From JAAYTY01 sp964569245 (GTDB lineage Bacteria > Fermentibacterota > Fermentibacteria > Fermentibacterales > Fermentibacteraceae): 64,000 nt of DNA. The position numbers and the translations under genes were made by a program. Positions 52,547-60,878 of this stretch are shown piece after piece. The notes under the pieces are model-generated. The model was not told the DNA's origin. It was given only the letters and a program-made list of their open reading frames with translations, and did not search any database. Numbering within the stretch: position 1 is the first letter of the stretch; the number at the start of each line of letters is the position of its first letter. The stretch is from the NCBI GenBank assembly GCA_964569245.1, contig CAZMTK010000003.1, positions 124,001 through 188,000 of the forward strand, written 5' to 3'.

Positions 52547-54369
52547 CCAGACTCGACTTCCCGTCACCGGCGCTGGCTGCGCTGGCTGCGCTGGCCTGCG
52601 GCGGTCCGCCGGCGGATCTCGGCGCGGCCGAGAGATATGTCGAGGCGTCGGGCGGCCGAGAGGCCCTCGAGGCGGTCATGGTGGTGCACACCGTTGACAG
52701 CCTGTGGCTCGCAGGGCTTGCGGGGACCAGCGAGTCCTGGTGGCAGAGGGACCCCTTCAGGGGGCGTGTTACCGTCGAGATCGGCCCCGTGCGACAGGAT
52801 CTCCTGATAGCGGGCGACAGCGCCTGGACGATAGACAGAAACGGGCTTCTGGCGCCGGGTGACGAGATGGCGACGATGCAGGGCCGGCTGGCGAGGGAGA
52901 TCATCTTCCTGGATGCATTCCTGGAACCCGGGGGGCTCGAAGCCCTTCCCGACAGCACGGTGGAGGGCATGGCGGTCTCGCATCTCCTCCTCTCGCGGGA
53001 GGGACTCGAGGACGTCCATTTCTACATCTCCCGGGAGACGTGGCTGCCAGTCCTGATCAGGACCAGAGTGATGGGCATGGAGGTGCTCTCCTGGCCGGCC
53101 GACTACAGGGAAACAGGCGGAGTGGTGAGCCCAGGCTCCACTCGCGAGGCGATCCCGGCGCTCGGGCAGGAATCCGTTTCGAGGAGCCTCCTTGTCGAGT
53201 ACAACGTTCCGGTCCCCGACAGCGTGTTCGAGGCGGCAGGGCTGTCGGGCGACTGGGAGCTGGCGTGTCCGGGGGTTCCGTTCCCGTTCGAGCTGCACGG
53301 AGGACACATCTATCTTCCGGGGAGTGTCGCAGGACGGGAGGTCGACTTCCTGCTGGACAGCGGCGCGGGAGCGACGGTGCTCGATTCGAGGCTCGCCGAG
53401 GAGCTGGGGCTGGCGGGTGAAGGGGAGTTCAGCGCGCTGGGAATAGGAGGATCATCGTCCTTCGGTTTCGCAAGGGTTCCGGAGTATTCGGCCGCCGGCG
53501 CCGCGGTCAGGAACCAGACGCTGGCGGTGATGGCACTCGACGAGCCGTTCTATCCCTCGACAGGAAGGCACATCGGGCTGGTGCTCGGCTACGACTTCCT
53601 CAGCAGGTTCGTCACCAGGATCGACTATGGCGCATGCACGATCACGCTCTTCGACCCCCGGGACTGGTCATTCGAGGGCTCGGGGGATGTGCTGGAGGCA
53701 GGGAGGGCGATGGGGCTGCTCTCGATAGAGGCCGTGCTGGAGGATTCGATACCGCTGGAGCTCCTCCTCGATACGGGAGCCGGCGGCGGCCTGCACTTCT
53801 CGCCCTCGTTCCTGGAAGCACACCCGGGGTTCCTGGACGGGAGGCCGTCCTTCGAGGCCTCGGTGCAGGGAGTAGGCGGCGAGGAGAAGGTGGTCTTCTT
53901 CCGTGCGGGCGCCCTCGAGCTGGGAAGCTTCGTGGTCGAGTCGGGGCTCTGCTCCTCGGCGGCGTCCGCTCCGGTGCTCTCGTCGTTCGACGGAATAGTC
54001 GGGAGCGACGTGCTCGCGAGGTTCGTGCTGACTCTGGACTATTCACGCTCGGAGGTGGTCCTGGAGCCCTCCGCCCTTTTCGATGCGGGGCTCCCGGAGT
54101 CGAAGACCGGCTTGGGCGTGATGATCGAGGGGGACGGACTCGAAGTCGAGGAGGTCATGCCTGGATCGCCCGCGGAGCGGGCCGGGCTGCAGCCGGGCGA
54201 CAGGCTCCTCGCAGCGGCGGGCATGCCGCTGCAGGCCGACGGCCTGGCGCTCCTTGACTCGCTTTCGTCGCTCGAAGAGGGGTTCGTCATGGAGATGGTC
54301 TTCGAGAGGTCCGGAGTCGTCGATACCGCGAGTGTCGTGCTCGAGAGACTGCTCTCCGGAGGGAGCTGA
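52543..54369 (+). CDS. Lipoprotein with two retropepsin-like domains and a PDZ domain
   Basis: A 608-residue envelope protein. A lipobox-like ALAC near residue 19 indicates a lipoprotein. An N-terminal beta region (30-240, with features of outer-membrane lipoprotein sorting-type folds) is followed by two aspartyl-protease halves: LLDSGAGATVLDS around Asp272 and LLDTGAGGGLHFS around Asp410, each with a later hydrophobic LGYDFL or VGSDVL strand. A PDZ domain (about 510-600) with MPGSPAERAGLQPGDRL ends the protein. Two pepsin-type halves in one chain could form an intramolecular active site. Similar pepsin-PDZ proteins occur in Bacteroidetes, but their targets are largely unknown. ATGA overlap with the upstream gene. 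Confidence 0.88.
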   Translation: MTRLDFPSPALAALAALACGGPPADLGAAERYVEASGGREALEAVMVVHTVDSLWLAGLAGTSESWWQRDPFRGRVTVEIGPVRQDLLIAGDSAWTIDRNGLLAPGDEMATMQGRLAREIIFLDAFLEPGGLEALPDSTVEGMAVSHLLLSREGLEDVHFYISRETWLPVLIRTRVMGMEVLSWPADYRETGGVVSPGSTREAIPALGQESVSRSLLVEYNVPVPDSVFEAAGLSGDWELACPGVPFPFELHGGHIYLPGSVAGREVDFLLDSGAGATVLDSRLAEELGLAGEGEFSALGIGGSSSFGFARVPEYSAAGAAVRNQTLAVMALDEPFYPSTGRHIGLVLGYDFLSRFVTRIDYGACTITLFDPRDWSFEGSGDVLEAGRAMGLLSIEAVLEDSIPLELLLDTGAGGGLHFSPSFLEAHPGFLDGRPSFEASVQGVGGEEKVVFFRAGALELGSFVVESGLCSSAASAPVLSSFDGIVGSDVLARFVLTLDYSRSEVVLEPSALFDAGLPESKTGLGVMIEGDGLEVEEVMPGSPAERAGLQPGDRLLAAAGMPLQADGLALLDSLSSLEEGFVMEMVFERSGVVDTASVVLERLLSGGS

Positions 54370-54372
54370 GAG

Positions 54373-54669
54373 ATGATAGCGGTGATTGTCAGGATAACCG
54401 TGAGGCCCGATTCGACGGACCGGTTCGTGAGGGAGACGCTGGAGAACGTCGCGCAGAGCAGGAGGGAGCCGGGCATAGCGGCCTTCGACCTGCTTCGCGA
54501 CCTCTCCGATCCCTGCTCCTTCCTTCTCGTAGAGGCATACAGGGACGAGGACGCCCCGGCAAGGCACAAGGAGACGCCGCACTACGCAAGGTGGAGGGAT
54601 GCTGTCGAGGGAATGATGGCCGCCCCGCGAAGCAGCACGAAGTATGAGCTCGTCGAGCCGGCCCCCTGA
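54373..54669 (+). CDS. ABM-fold (antibiotic biosynthesis monooxygenase-like) protein
   Basis: A 98-residue dimeric ferredoxin-like fold protein of the ABM superfamily, seen in LsrG, YgiN and heme-degrading enzymes. The pattern VIVRITVRPDSTDRFV, REPGIAAFDLLRD and FLLVEAYRDEDA with HKETPHY is typical. The family acts on small oxygenated molecules without a cofactor or isomerises them; the substrate here is unknown. It begins three bases after the retropepsin stop and overlaps the alcohol dehydrogenase start by 26 bases. Confidence 0.87.
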   Translation: MIAVIVRITVRPDSTDRFVRETLENVAQSRREPGIAAFDLLRDLSDPCSFLLVEAYRDEDAPARHKETPHYARWRDAVEGMMAAPRSSTKYELVEPAP

Positions 54670-55825
54670 GCGTTCTCTTCATTTCGAGCTGGCGACGGCG
54701 GGCCGAATCCTTTTCGGGGCCGGCTCGATCTCGGCCCTGCCGGGAGTCTGCCGCGAACTGGGGGAACGCGCTGCGCTCTTCTCGGGGGCGCCTGAAGGAG
54801 TAGTCGCGGAGGTCGTCGCCGGACTCCAGGAGCAGAGGATCTCCGTGTCGGTCTTCGAAGCTCCGCCCGAGCCGGGTTTCGATGCAGCGAGAGGATCGGC
54901 GAAAGCCGTTCGAGAGCAGTCCTTCGACTTCGTCGTAGGCCTTGGCGGAGGGAGCGCGATCGACCTCGCGAAGGCCTCTGCAGCCCTGGCCGTCAACAGC
55001 GGTCCGCTGGAGGACTATGTAGAGGTGGTCGGGAGGGGCCTTCCACTGGAGAAGCCGCCCCTTCCCGTCGTCGCGGTGCCGACCACTGCCGGAACCGGGT
55101 CCGAGGTCACCCGCAACGCTGTTCTTACAGCCCCCGAGGGCGTCAAGGCCAGTCTGCGCAGCCCGATGATGCTCCCTTCGAGGGCCGTGGTGGACCCGAT
55201 GCTTACGGTCGGCATGCCCGCGAGCCTCACGGCCTCCACCGGGCTGGATGCCCTCGCACACCTGCTCGAGGCGTTCGTATGCACCAGGGCCAACCCGCTG
55301 ACCGACGGCTTCTGCCGCACCGGCATCTCGTCCGTGGCGGCCAGCCTCGTTCGTGCGTGCAGGGACGGGACAGATCCCGAGGCGAGAACGGGCATGTCCC
55401 TCGCGAGCCTCCTTGGAGGCATGGCGCTGGCCAATGCAGGGCTGGGGGCGGTCCACGGAATCGCCGCTGCAGTAGGCGGCCGCTTCGGGATGCCTCACGG
55501 AGAGGCCTGCGCCGCCCTCCTCCCTCCGGTAACGCTGGCCAACGTGACTCTCCTCGAACGGCTGGCCCCGTCCTCGCCGGCGCTGACTCGATATGCGGAA
55601 GCGGCAACGATGCTCACCGGCAGGATAGATGCAGAGCCTCTCGACGCCGCCGAATGGATCGAGGAGATATCCGTGGAGCTCGGGAGCAGGGGGCTCGGCT
55701 CTTGGGGTGTCGAAGCGGAGGACATGGACGGAATCGTGGAGGCGGGCTCCAGGGCTTCGTCGAGCAGGAGCAACCCGGTGCCGCTCTCATCGGAGTTCGC
55801 GAAGTTCCTCCTGAGGGCGCTCTAG
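54644..55825 (+). CDS. Iron-containing alcohol dehydrogenase
   Basis: A 393-residue group III dehydrogenase that reduces or oxidises alcohols or aldehydes with NAD(P). The GGGSAIDLAK dinucleotide motif is near residue 104, PTTAGTGSEVT near 148, and metal ligands lie in VVDPML, DALAHLLEAF and HGIAAAVGG...MPHGEACA. Length is normal. The ATG lies inside the ABM gene without a strong ribosome site, so coupling is likely. Substrate is unknown. A hairpin follows about 140 bases after the stop. Confidence 0.9.
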   Translation: MSSSSRPPERSLHFELATAGRILFGAGSISALPGVCRELGERAALFSGAPEGVVAEVVAGLQEQRISVSVFEAPPEPGFDAARGSAKAVREQSFDFVVGLGGGSAIDLAKASAALAVNSGPLEDYVEVVGRGLPLEKPPLPVVAVPTTAGTGSEVTRNAVLTAPEGVKASLRSPMMLPSRAVVDPMLTVGMPASLTASTGLDALAHLLEAFVCTRANPLTDGFCRTGISSVAASLVRACRDGTDPEARTGMSLASLLGGMALANAGLGAVHGIAAAVGGRFGMPHGEACAALLPPVTLANVTLLERLAPSSPALTRYAEAATMLTGRIDAEPLDAAEWIEEISVELGSRGLGSWGVEAEDMDGIVEAGSRASSSRSNPVPLSSEFAKFLLRAL

Positions 55826-55963
55826 CGAGCTTCGACGCCATTCGCAGCCGTGCGGGCCGGGGAGGGCCCGGAGTCCGCGGCTTCTGCGACTTCGATTCCC
55901 GCAAGGCGGCGTGAGAGGGCGGCGGAGACCCTTGCTTCCTCGGCCCGGAGAGCGCAACCAGCC

Positions 55964-55981
55964 GCCCGGTCGAGACCGGGC
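55964..55981. terminator. Palindromic hairpin between convergent genes
   Basis: A perfect 8-base-pair GC palindrome with a 2-base centre (55964-55971 with 55974-55981) sits between the convergent alcohol dehydrogenase and M42 peptidase genes, 10 bases from the M42 stop. It could serve both directions as a terminator. There is no T-run on either side. Confidence 0.45.
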
Positions 55982-55991
55982 AGTCCCTTCC

Positions 55992-57002
55992 TCAGCCTTC
56001 GACGTAAGCCGCGATCAGGTCCCGCGCGGCCAGCAGTCCCTTCAGATGTGTCCTCTCCATGCCATGCGAGGCGGATACGCCGGGTCCTATCAGGGCCACC
56101 CTCAGGTCGTGCCCCGCCGACAGCGCTGCCTGACCGTCGGACCCGTAGTACGGAAAGACGTCCAGCCTGTGCGGTATGCCCTTCTCCGCAGCCAGCCTCG
56201 CGAGGTCATCCTTCATCGCGGAGTCGTACGGACCGTTCGAGTCTTTCACGCAGATTGACACCGCCGTCTCGACCCCCGACGCCCTCTCTCCGACCACCCC
56301 CATGTCCGCCACCAGCATCCGGCGGCACGAGGCGGGGATGCCGGAGGAAGCTCCGTGGCCCACCTCCTCGAAGTTCGTGAAGAAGAAGCAGGCGCGGGAC
56401 GCCCTCAGCCTCTCCATGCCCAGCATGACCATGGCATCGGCCATCGCGGCGCAGGCTGCCTTGTCGTCGAGGAAGCGCGACTTCACGAAGCCCGTATCGG
56501 TGACCTCGAAACGCGGATCGAAGGCGATGAAGTCTCCCGTTCTTATCCCCAGGGCCTCGGTCTCCTCCCGCTTCGAGACCTCGGCGTCGAGCCGCACATG
56601 CATGTTCTCCTGCTTCCGCTCGGTGGTTCCCGCCTCCTTGTTCATGTGGGCGGCCGGGTTGTTGAGGAGCAGCGTGCCCCTCCACTTCGCGCCGTTGCGT
56701 CCGAACACGGTCACGTACTCGGACTCGAAGGAGGGAAGCACCAGACCGCCGATCCTGGAGAAGGCGAGCGTGCCGTCGCCGTTGATTCCCGACACCATCG
56801 CGCCCAGCGTGTCAACGTGACCGCTGATCACGAGGTCGGGCGACACGGTGTCGCCGGCCAGCAGGGCGCCCTTGTTGGTCAGCCGCGTCTCCATTCCGGC
56901 CGCCTTCGCAACCTCGGCAAGGAATTCGATCGCATCGGCGGTCATGCCGGATGGGGACGGAATGGCCTCCAGCTTCTCCAGGATCTTCAGAATGCGCTCC
57001 AA
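55992..57002 (-). CDS. M42 family metallopeptidase
   Basis: A 336-residue dinuclear-zinc aminopeptidase of family M42 (glutamyl aminopeptidase/TET type). The metal and catalytic residues are seen in ISGHVDTLG near 60, RFLDDKAACAA near 175 and NFEEVGHGASSG near 210, with the final His in SHGMERTHLKGL. TET-type enzymes trim peptides from protein breakdown in the cytosol. The start is TTG at 57002 after GAGGGGCATG. It lies 13 bases after thiL on the same strand. Confidence 0.92.
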   Translation of the reverse strand: MERILKILEKLEAIPSPSGMTADAIEFLAEVAKAAGMETRLTNKGALLAGDTVSPDLVISGHVDTLGAMVSGINGDGTLAFSRIGGLVLPSFESEYVTVFGRNGAKWRGTLLLNNPAAHMNKEAGTTERKQENMHVRLDAEVSKREETEALGIRTGDFIAFDPRFEVTDTGFVKSRFLDDKAACAAMADAMVMLGMERLRASRACFFFTNFEEVGHGASSGIPASCRRMLVADMGVVGERASGVETAVSICVKDSNGPYDSAMKDDLARLAAEKGIPHRLDVFPYYGSDGQAALSAGHDLRVALIGPGVSASHGMERTHLKGLLAARDLIAAYVEG

Positions 57003-57015
57003 GTCATGCCCCTCC

Positions 57016-57972
57016 TCAGTCCCTGAAGTGGTCGTATCCCTGGCAGGTGGCAGGCAGCTCGACTCCGACCTGCGTCACCCTCACCCTGCCGGTGCCTGAG
57101 CAGGCCGAACCGACTCTGCGGAAGCCTGCCTTCTCGAGACAGTCCGGGTCTCCGGAGCAGCCGAACAGCAGTACGAAATCCTCTCCGGAGCACGCGGCCT
57201 CGAGTCTCCTGTCTCCGGCAGACGGGAAGACCGGCACGTCCTCCAGCCTCAGCTCGACATCCACGCCGCTCTCTCCTGCCAGGTGGCCCGCCTCGCTCAG
57301 CAGTCCGTCGGAGATGTCTATCGCGCAGACCACACCTGCTTCGCGCAGGACGGAAGCCTCCTCGAATGCCGCGTGCGGCGTCAGAAAGGCCCTCAGCTGC
57401 TCCAGCTCCGCTGCAGTGACCGGACCGGCCGGTTCGAGGGAGTCTCCGTGCAGGCCGCAGGCCCTCTCCATCAGGCGGGCGACGTCCAGCGCACGTCCCA
57501 GCGGCCCGGTGACCCAGAGGCCGTCGCCGGGGCGCAGTCCGGACCTTCTGAATAGACGATCATCCGAGCCGGCATCGGAGATCGCGGTGAGGGTGAAGGC
57601 GAGCGCAGGACCGGAGACCGTTTCGCCGCCCGAGATCCTGCAGTCGCTTCTCGAAGTCAGCCCCGAATAGAATCCCTCGAGCCACTCGAGCTCGGTCTCG
57701 CGGGTCAGCGTCATCGCCACCGTGACGAACCCCGGCGGGGCGCCCATGGCCGCCAGGTCGCTGAGAGCCGCCTCCAGGAGCCTCCGGCCCAGCACCTCGG
57801 GATCGCACCACCAGCGGTGGAAATGGACCCCTTCGTTGAAGCTGTCGGTCGTGATCACCGGTCGGGACATAGGCGGCAGGAGCGCCGCGTCGTCGTCCAG
57901 TGGGCCCATTGCGGGGAACCTCCGCCGGAGGAACGAAAGCAGCCCTCTCTCGCCCGTGTCGCCGACTCTCAA
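57016..57972 (-). CDS. thiL: Thiamine-monophosphate kinase
   Basis: A 318-residue enzyme that phosphorylates thiamine phosphate to thiamine diphosphate. Signatures are DDDAALLP near 25, TTDSFNEGVHF near 41, the GGETV and VTGPLG segments and AIDISDGLLSEAGHLA near 205. TTG start with GGAGGT six bases before. It begins nine bases after the phosphorylase gene and is followed by the M42 peptidase gene. Confidence 0.93.
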   Translation of the reverse strand: MRVGDTGERGLLSFLRRRFPAMGPLDDDAALLPPMSRPVITTDSFNEGVHFHRWWCDPEVLGRRLLEAALSDLAAMGAPPGFVTVAMTLTRETELEWLEGFYSGLTSRSDCRISGGETVSGPALAFTLTAISDAGSDDRLFRRSGLRPGDGLWVTGPLGRALDVARLMERACGLHGDSLEPAGPVTAAELEQLRAFLTPHAAFEEASVLREAGVVCAIDISDGLLSEAGHLAGESGVDVELRLEDVPVFPSAGDRRLEAACSGEDFVLLFGCSGDPDCLEKAGFRRVGSACSGTGRVRVTQVGVELPATCQGYDHFRD

Positions 57973-57981
57973 GCGGACCTC

Positions 57982-58836
57982 CTACTGCAGCACTACCTCC
58001 AGGTCCCTCATCTTCGCGGGATTCCTGTGCTCCGGCGCGGTGATGACCGCGTTCGCCGAGGCGGATCTGCAGCCGCAGTCGAAGGGGGCCGAGGCAACTG
58101 CAGCTATGGCGCGCGCCAGCGTCTCCCTTGCGAGGGCTGTATTGCGGTTCATGTTCGAGATCACCATTTCCAGAGTGACCTCCTCTTCGGCTTCGCGCCA
58201 GACGTCGTAGTCGGTCACCAGGGCCAGCGTGGCATAGCAGATCCCGGCTTCGCGGGCGAGCTTCGCCTCGGGGAGGGCCGTCATCCCGATGATGTCCATG
58301 CCCATGCTCCGGTAGATCCTGCTCTCGGCCTTCGTTGAGAATGCCGGGCCCTCCATGCAGACGTACGAGCCGCCGTCGTGAACCTTCGCCCCAGCCTCGG
58401 CCGCGGCCCTCGACAGGATGCCACGCATGACGGGGCAGAATGGCTCCCCGAAGGAGACGTGCCCCACGACGCCCTCGCCGAAGAACGTCGAGCGCCTGAT
58501 GCCCTTCGTCCTGTCGAGAAGCTGGTCGGGCACTACGAAGTCCCGGGGCGCTATCCTCTCCTTCAGGCTGCCCACGGCGGAGACCGAGAAGAGCTTCCTG
58601 GCGCCGACCGACTTCAGGGCATAGATGTTCGCGGCGTAGGGAACCTCGGAGGGGCTCAGGACATGCCCGGCGCCGTGCCTGGATAGGAAGGCAAGCCCTG
58701 CTCCCGACAGGCTGGCCAGCACGAGCGGCCCGGAAGGCCTGCCGAAGGGGGTCTCCACCTGCAGGCTGTCCTCGATTTCGACGCCTTCGAGAGAGTAGAG
58801 CCCTGTGCCGCCTATTATGCCGATTCGCTCGTCCAT
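57982..58836 (-). CDS. mtnP: 5'-methylthioadenosine/purine nucleoside phosphorylase
   Basis: A 284-residue nucleoside phosphorylase of the MTAP/PNP2 type that splits methylthioadenosine or a purine nucleoside with phosphate. Motifs are GIIGGTGLY, FLSRHG near 55, VPYAANIYAL, MEGPAFSTKAESRIYR near 178 and GMTALPEAKLAREAGICYAT. Whether the substrate is methylthioadenosine, methylthioinosine or another purine is not settled by sequence. ATG with GGAGGAG. It is the first gene of the mtnP-thiL-M42 run and divergent from rlmN. Confidence 0.9.
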   Translation of the reverse strand: MDERIGIIGGTGLYSLEGVEIEDSLQVETPFGRPSGPLVLASLSGAGLAFLSRHGAGHVLSPSEVPYAANIYALKSVGARKLFSVSAVGSLKERIAPRDFVVPDQLLDRTKGIRRSTFFGEGVVGHVSFGEPFCPVMRGILSRAAAEAGAKVHDGGSYVCMEGPAFSTKAESRIYRSMGMDIIGMTALPEAKLAREAGICYATLALVTDYDVWREAEEEVTLEMVISNMNRNTALARETLARAIAAVASAPFDCGCRSASANAVITAPEHRNPAKMRDLEVVLQ

Positions 58837-58907
58837 TATCTTCTCCTCCGCAGGTGGGACGACTGCAACAGACCTCGAATATAGCCCAGACGGACGGGAG
58901 CAATACC

Positions 58908-59969
58908 TTGCCCTCTCCATCTCCAGCGATGATCGCCGGGATGCCCTTCGACGAGATCGAAGCGCTGATGGCCGAGCTCGGCCAGCCGGCCTACCGCGCC
59001 CTTCAGACGGCGGCCTGGGTGCATCGCCGAGGAGCGCGCTCCTTCGACTCCATGACGGACCTGCCTGCAGAGCTCCGGGCTCTGCTGTCCGGGCGGGCGG
59101 ATCTCTCGCAGCCCGCGGTGCGGGATTCGCGCAGATCGCGTGACGGCACGGTGAAGCTCCTGCTGGAGATGGGCGACGGCGAGCGCATCGAGGCGGTCGC
59201 GATCCCGGAGGGAGACCACAGGCTGACGGCATGCGTATCCACCCAGGCAGGCTGCCCCTGCGGCTGCGTGTTCTGCATGACCGGCAGGACCGGGTACCGC
59301 AGGAATCTCGATTCCGCCGAGATCGTGTGCCAGATCTCCGCCGCGGCCTCTGCCGCCGGCAGGCCCGTCACCAACGTGGTCTTCATGGGAATGGGAGAGC
59401 CTCTTCTCAACCTCGACGAGGTCGCGAGGGCGCTCTCCGTGATCACCGACAGGCGCTGCATGGGGATAGGCTCGAGGCACGTGACTGTCTCCACCGTGGG
59501 CATCCCCCCGGCGATCGACAGGCTGTCCGGCTTCCCCGGCCAGGTCGGCCTGGCACTGTCGCTGCACAGCGCCGTGGAGCAGACGAGGAGGAGGCTCGTG
59601 CCCTACTCCCGCCGCTGGAGCCTTGCCGACGTCAGGGAGTCCCTGGTGCGCTACTCCCGCGCAGTGAACAGACCGGTGACTCTGGAGTACTGCCTCATAG
59701 GGGGCGTGAACGACAGCCGGGCAGAGGCTGAAGCCCTTTCGGCCTTCGCGAGAGGGCTGCGCGCGAAGATAAACCTGATCGGATGCAACCGGGTGGAGGG
59801 CCTTCCATGGCGAAGCCCCTCCCCTCGCGCCATGAGGACGTTCCGGGACTGGGTCGCCGAGCGCTGTCCGGTGGTCACTCTGAGGGCGTCGCGCGGCTCC
59901 GACATCTCCGCAGCGTGCGGACAGCTCGGAGCTGAATCGGGGGTATCGGGGTCTGGGCAAAGTTTGTAA
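58908..59969 (+). CDS. rlmN: 23S rRNA (A2503-C2)/tRNA methyltransferase RlmN
   Basis: A radical-SAM enzyme of about 353 residues that methylates C2 of A2503 in 23S rRNA and A37 in some tRNAs. The cluster motif is CPCGCVFC (CxxxCxxC), followed by MGMGEPLLN and STVGIPPAI, and a C-terminal catalytic Cys in RGSDISAACGQL. The start is uncertain: TTG at 58908 has GGGAG seven bases before it, while ATGs at 58929 and 58944 have none. The gene ends at the edge of an AT-rich non-coding island. Confidence 0.92.
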   Translation: MPSPSPAMIAGMPFDEIEALMAELGQPAYRALQTAAWVHRRGARSFDSMTDLPAELRALLSGRADLSQPAVRDSRRSRDGTVKLLLEMGDGERIEAVAIPEGDHRLTACVSTQAGCPCGCVFCMTGRTGYRRNLDSAEIVCQISAAASAAGRPVTNVVFMGMGEPLLNLDEVARALSVITDRRCMGIGSRHVTVSTVGIPPAIDRLSGFPGQVGLALSLHSAVEQTRRRLVPYSRRWSLADVRESLVRYSRAVNRPVTLEYCLIGGVNDSRAEAEALSAFARGLRAKINLIGCNRVEGLPWRSPSPRAMRTFRDWVAERCPVVTLRASRGSDISAACGQLGAESGVSGSGQSL

Positions 59970-60051
59970 AGTAGAAGTTCGTAAAGCGATATGTATCATT
60001 AATATGAGTGTTGTTTCCGAGATTAGGCGTTAAGCCGTATTGTCAGTGTAT

Positions 60052-60081
60052 CGATATGATAGCTGGCCCATCATCATATCG
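60052..60081. repeat. Perfect 9-bp inverted repeat in the AT-rich island
   Basis: Bases 60052-60060 and 60073-60081 are exact reverse complements around a 12-base GC-richer loop. It may fold as an RNA hairpin or act as a protein-binding dyad. The repeat unit CGATATG also occurs near 59985, so the stem sequence is reused within the island. Confidence 0.6.
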
Positions 60082-60128
60082 CTGCTTGCGCATGCTTCTC
60101 ACATATATTGATCTATTTACTTATGTGA

Positions 60129-60134
60129 TATAAT
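60129..60134 (+). promoter_or_regulatory. Candidate -10 hexamer in the AT-rich island
   Basis: An exact TATAAT on the plus strand with TTGATC 15 bases upstream forms a weak sigma-70-like promoter. No plus-strand gene follows within reach; downstream are minus-strand genes. If used, it would make a non-coding or antisense transcript toward the barrel gene. Confidence 0.3.
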
Positions 60135-60294
60135 AGTTAACGGATTACTACGCAGACCTGGGCGGTTGTCACGGAAGCGACTGTTTCACCAGCGTCACCA
60201 AGTGAAAACAGCGGACATAGTGCTGTCCCGGTTGATATTGGAGCGTTCTACTTTACTTTCTTTGCCCTGGCCCCGATCTGTAAAGCAACGTGAC

Positions 60295-60864
60295 TCAGGG
60301 AAGGAAGCTCAGGGCGGCCCCCACGGTCAGGCCCGACAGGTCGTCCTCGCCGGCGAGCTCCCTGCCCGCGGACATCCACTCCGGGCACACCGCGACTTCC
60401 AGGAAGGCGGCTTCGCCCAGCCTGATGCGCGCACCCAGCTCCACCGACAGCATGAACCCGCCCGAAGACACGCTCTCGACGTCGTCGTCAGCCGGGCTGT
60501 CCCAGGCGAGGAACCCGCCGGCCATGCCGCCTACGAAGGGCTCCAGGCCGCGCGGACCGGCATAGCGTCTGTAGAGCGGGTAGGCCCTGTACCCAAGCTC
60601 GAGCGGGACGCAGGAGAGCCCGTCCCAAGCCGAGGAGTCGCACCCGGCGGACCTGAATCCGGTCCTCAGGGTGATGCAGTCGCCATGGAACATCGGGATC
60701 GAAAGGCCGGCGGTGAACTGCGGCCCGGCTGAGAGGGTCCCCTCGAAGTCCGAACCCGTGGGCACCCACGCACCGCCGCCGAGACTGACCTCCAGCTCTG
60801 AGCGGCCGGGCTGCGCGACCGCCGCCGATGCGAGCACGAAAGCTAGAAAGACAAACCTGGACAT
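60295..60864 (-). CDS. Small outer-membrane beta-barrel protein
   Basis: A 189-residue exported protein with signal peptide (cleaved after AVAQ-type site) and about eight amphipathic strands, e.g. LEVSLGGGAWVPTGSDF and FMLSVELGARIRLGE, ending in a barrel-like VGAALSFLP. Size fits OmpA/OmpW-like barrels; its layout resembles the barrel at 23383-23907 (an opening VSLGGG/VGVTAG strand followed by VPTG/VFPVG). Four Cys are present, which is unusual for such a small barrel and might form disulfides. The ATG at 60864 has GGAGG eight bases before it. It follows the adenosyltransferase gene closely. Confidence 0.75.
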   Translation of the reverse strand: MSRFVFLAFVLASAAVAQPGRSELEVSLGGGAWVPTGSDFEGTLSAGPQFTAGLSIPMFHGDCITLRTGFRSAGCDSSAWDGLSCVPLELGYRAYPLYRRYAGPRGLEPFVGGMAGGFLAWDSPADDDVESVSSGGFMLSVELGARIRLGEAAFLEVAVCPEWMSAGRELAGEDDLSGLTVGAALSFLP

Positions 60865-60878
60865 CGGAGGAACCTCCA

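Larger units (their letters stand above)
59970..60294. other. AT-rich non-coding island with inverted repeat
   Basis: About 325 bases between the convergent rlmN and barrel genes are strikingly AT-rich compared with the rest of the window and hold no convincing gene. A perfect 9-base inverted repeat (60052-60060 with 60073-60081) with a 12-base loop is present, and the octamer GCGATATG or its complement recurs nearby at the start of the island. A TATAAT hexamer lies at 60129-60134. GTAAAG occurs three times, at both ends of the island. It could be an unannotated RNA, a regulatory region or foreign DNA. Confidence 0.6.

Noticed and set aside
60040..60140. Possible replication origin in the AT-rich island
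   Set aside because: No cluster of DnaA boxes matching TTATNCACA and no dnaA, dnaN or similar genes nearby.
60166..60732. A 188-codon plus-strand frame in the AT-rich island and across the barrel gene
   Set aside because: Most of it is antisense to the barrel gene, and the island portion has no codon bias or ribosome site.
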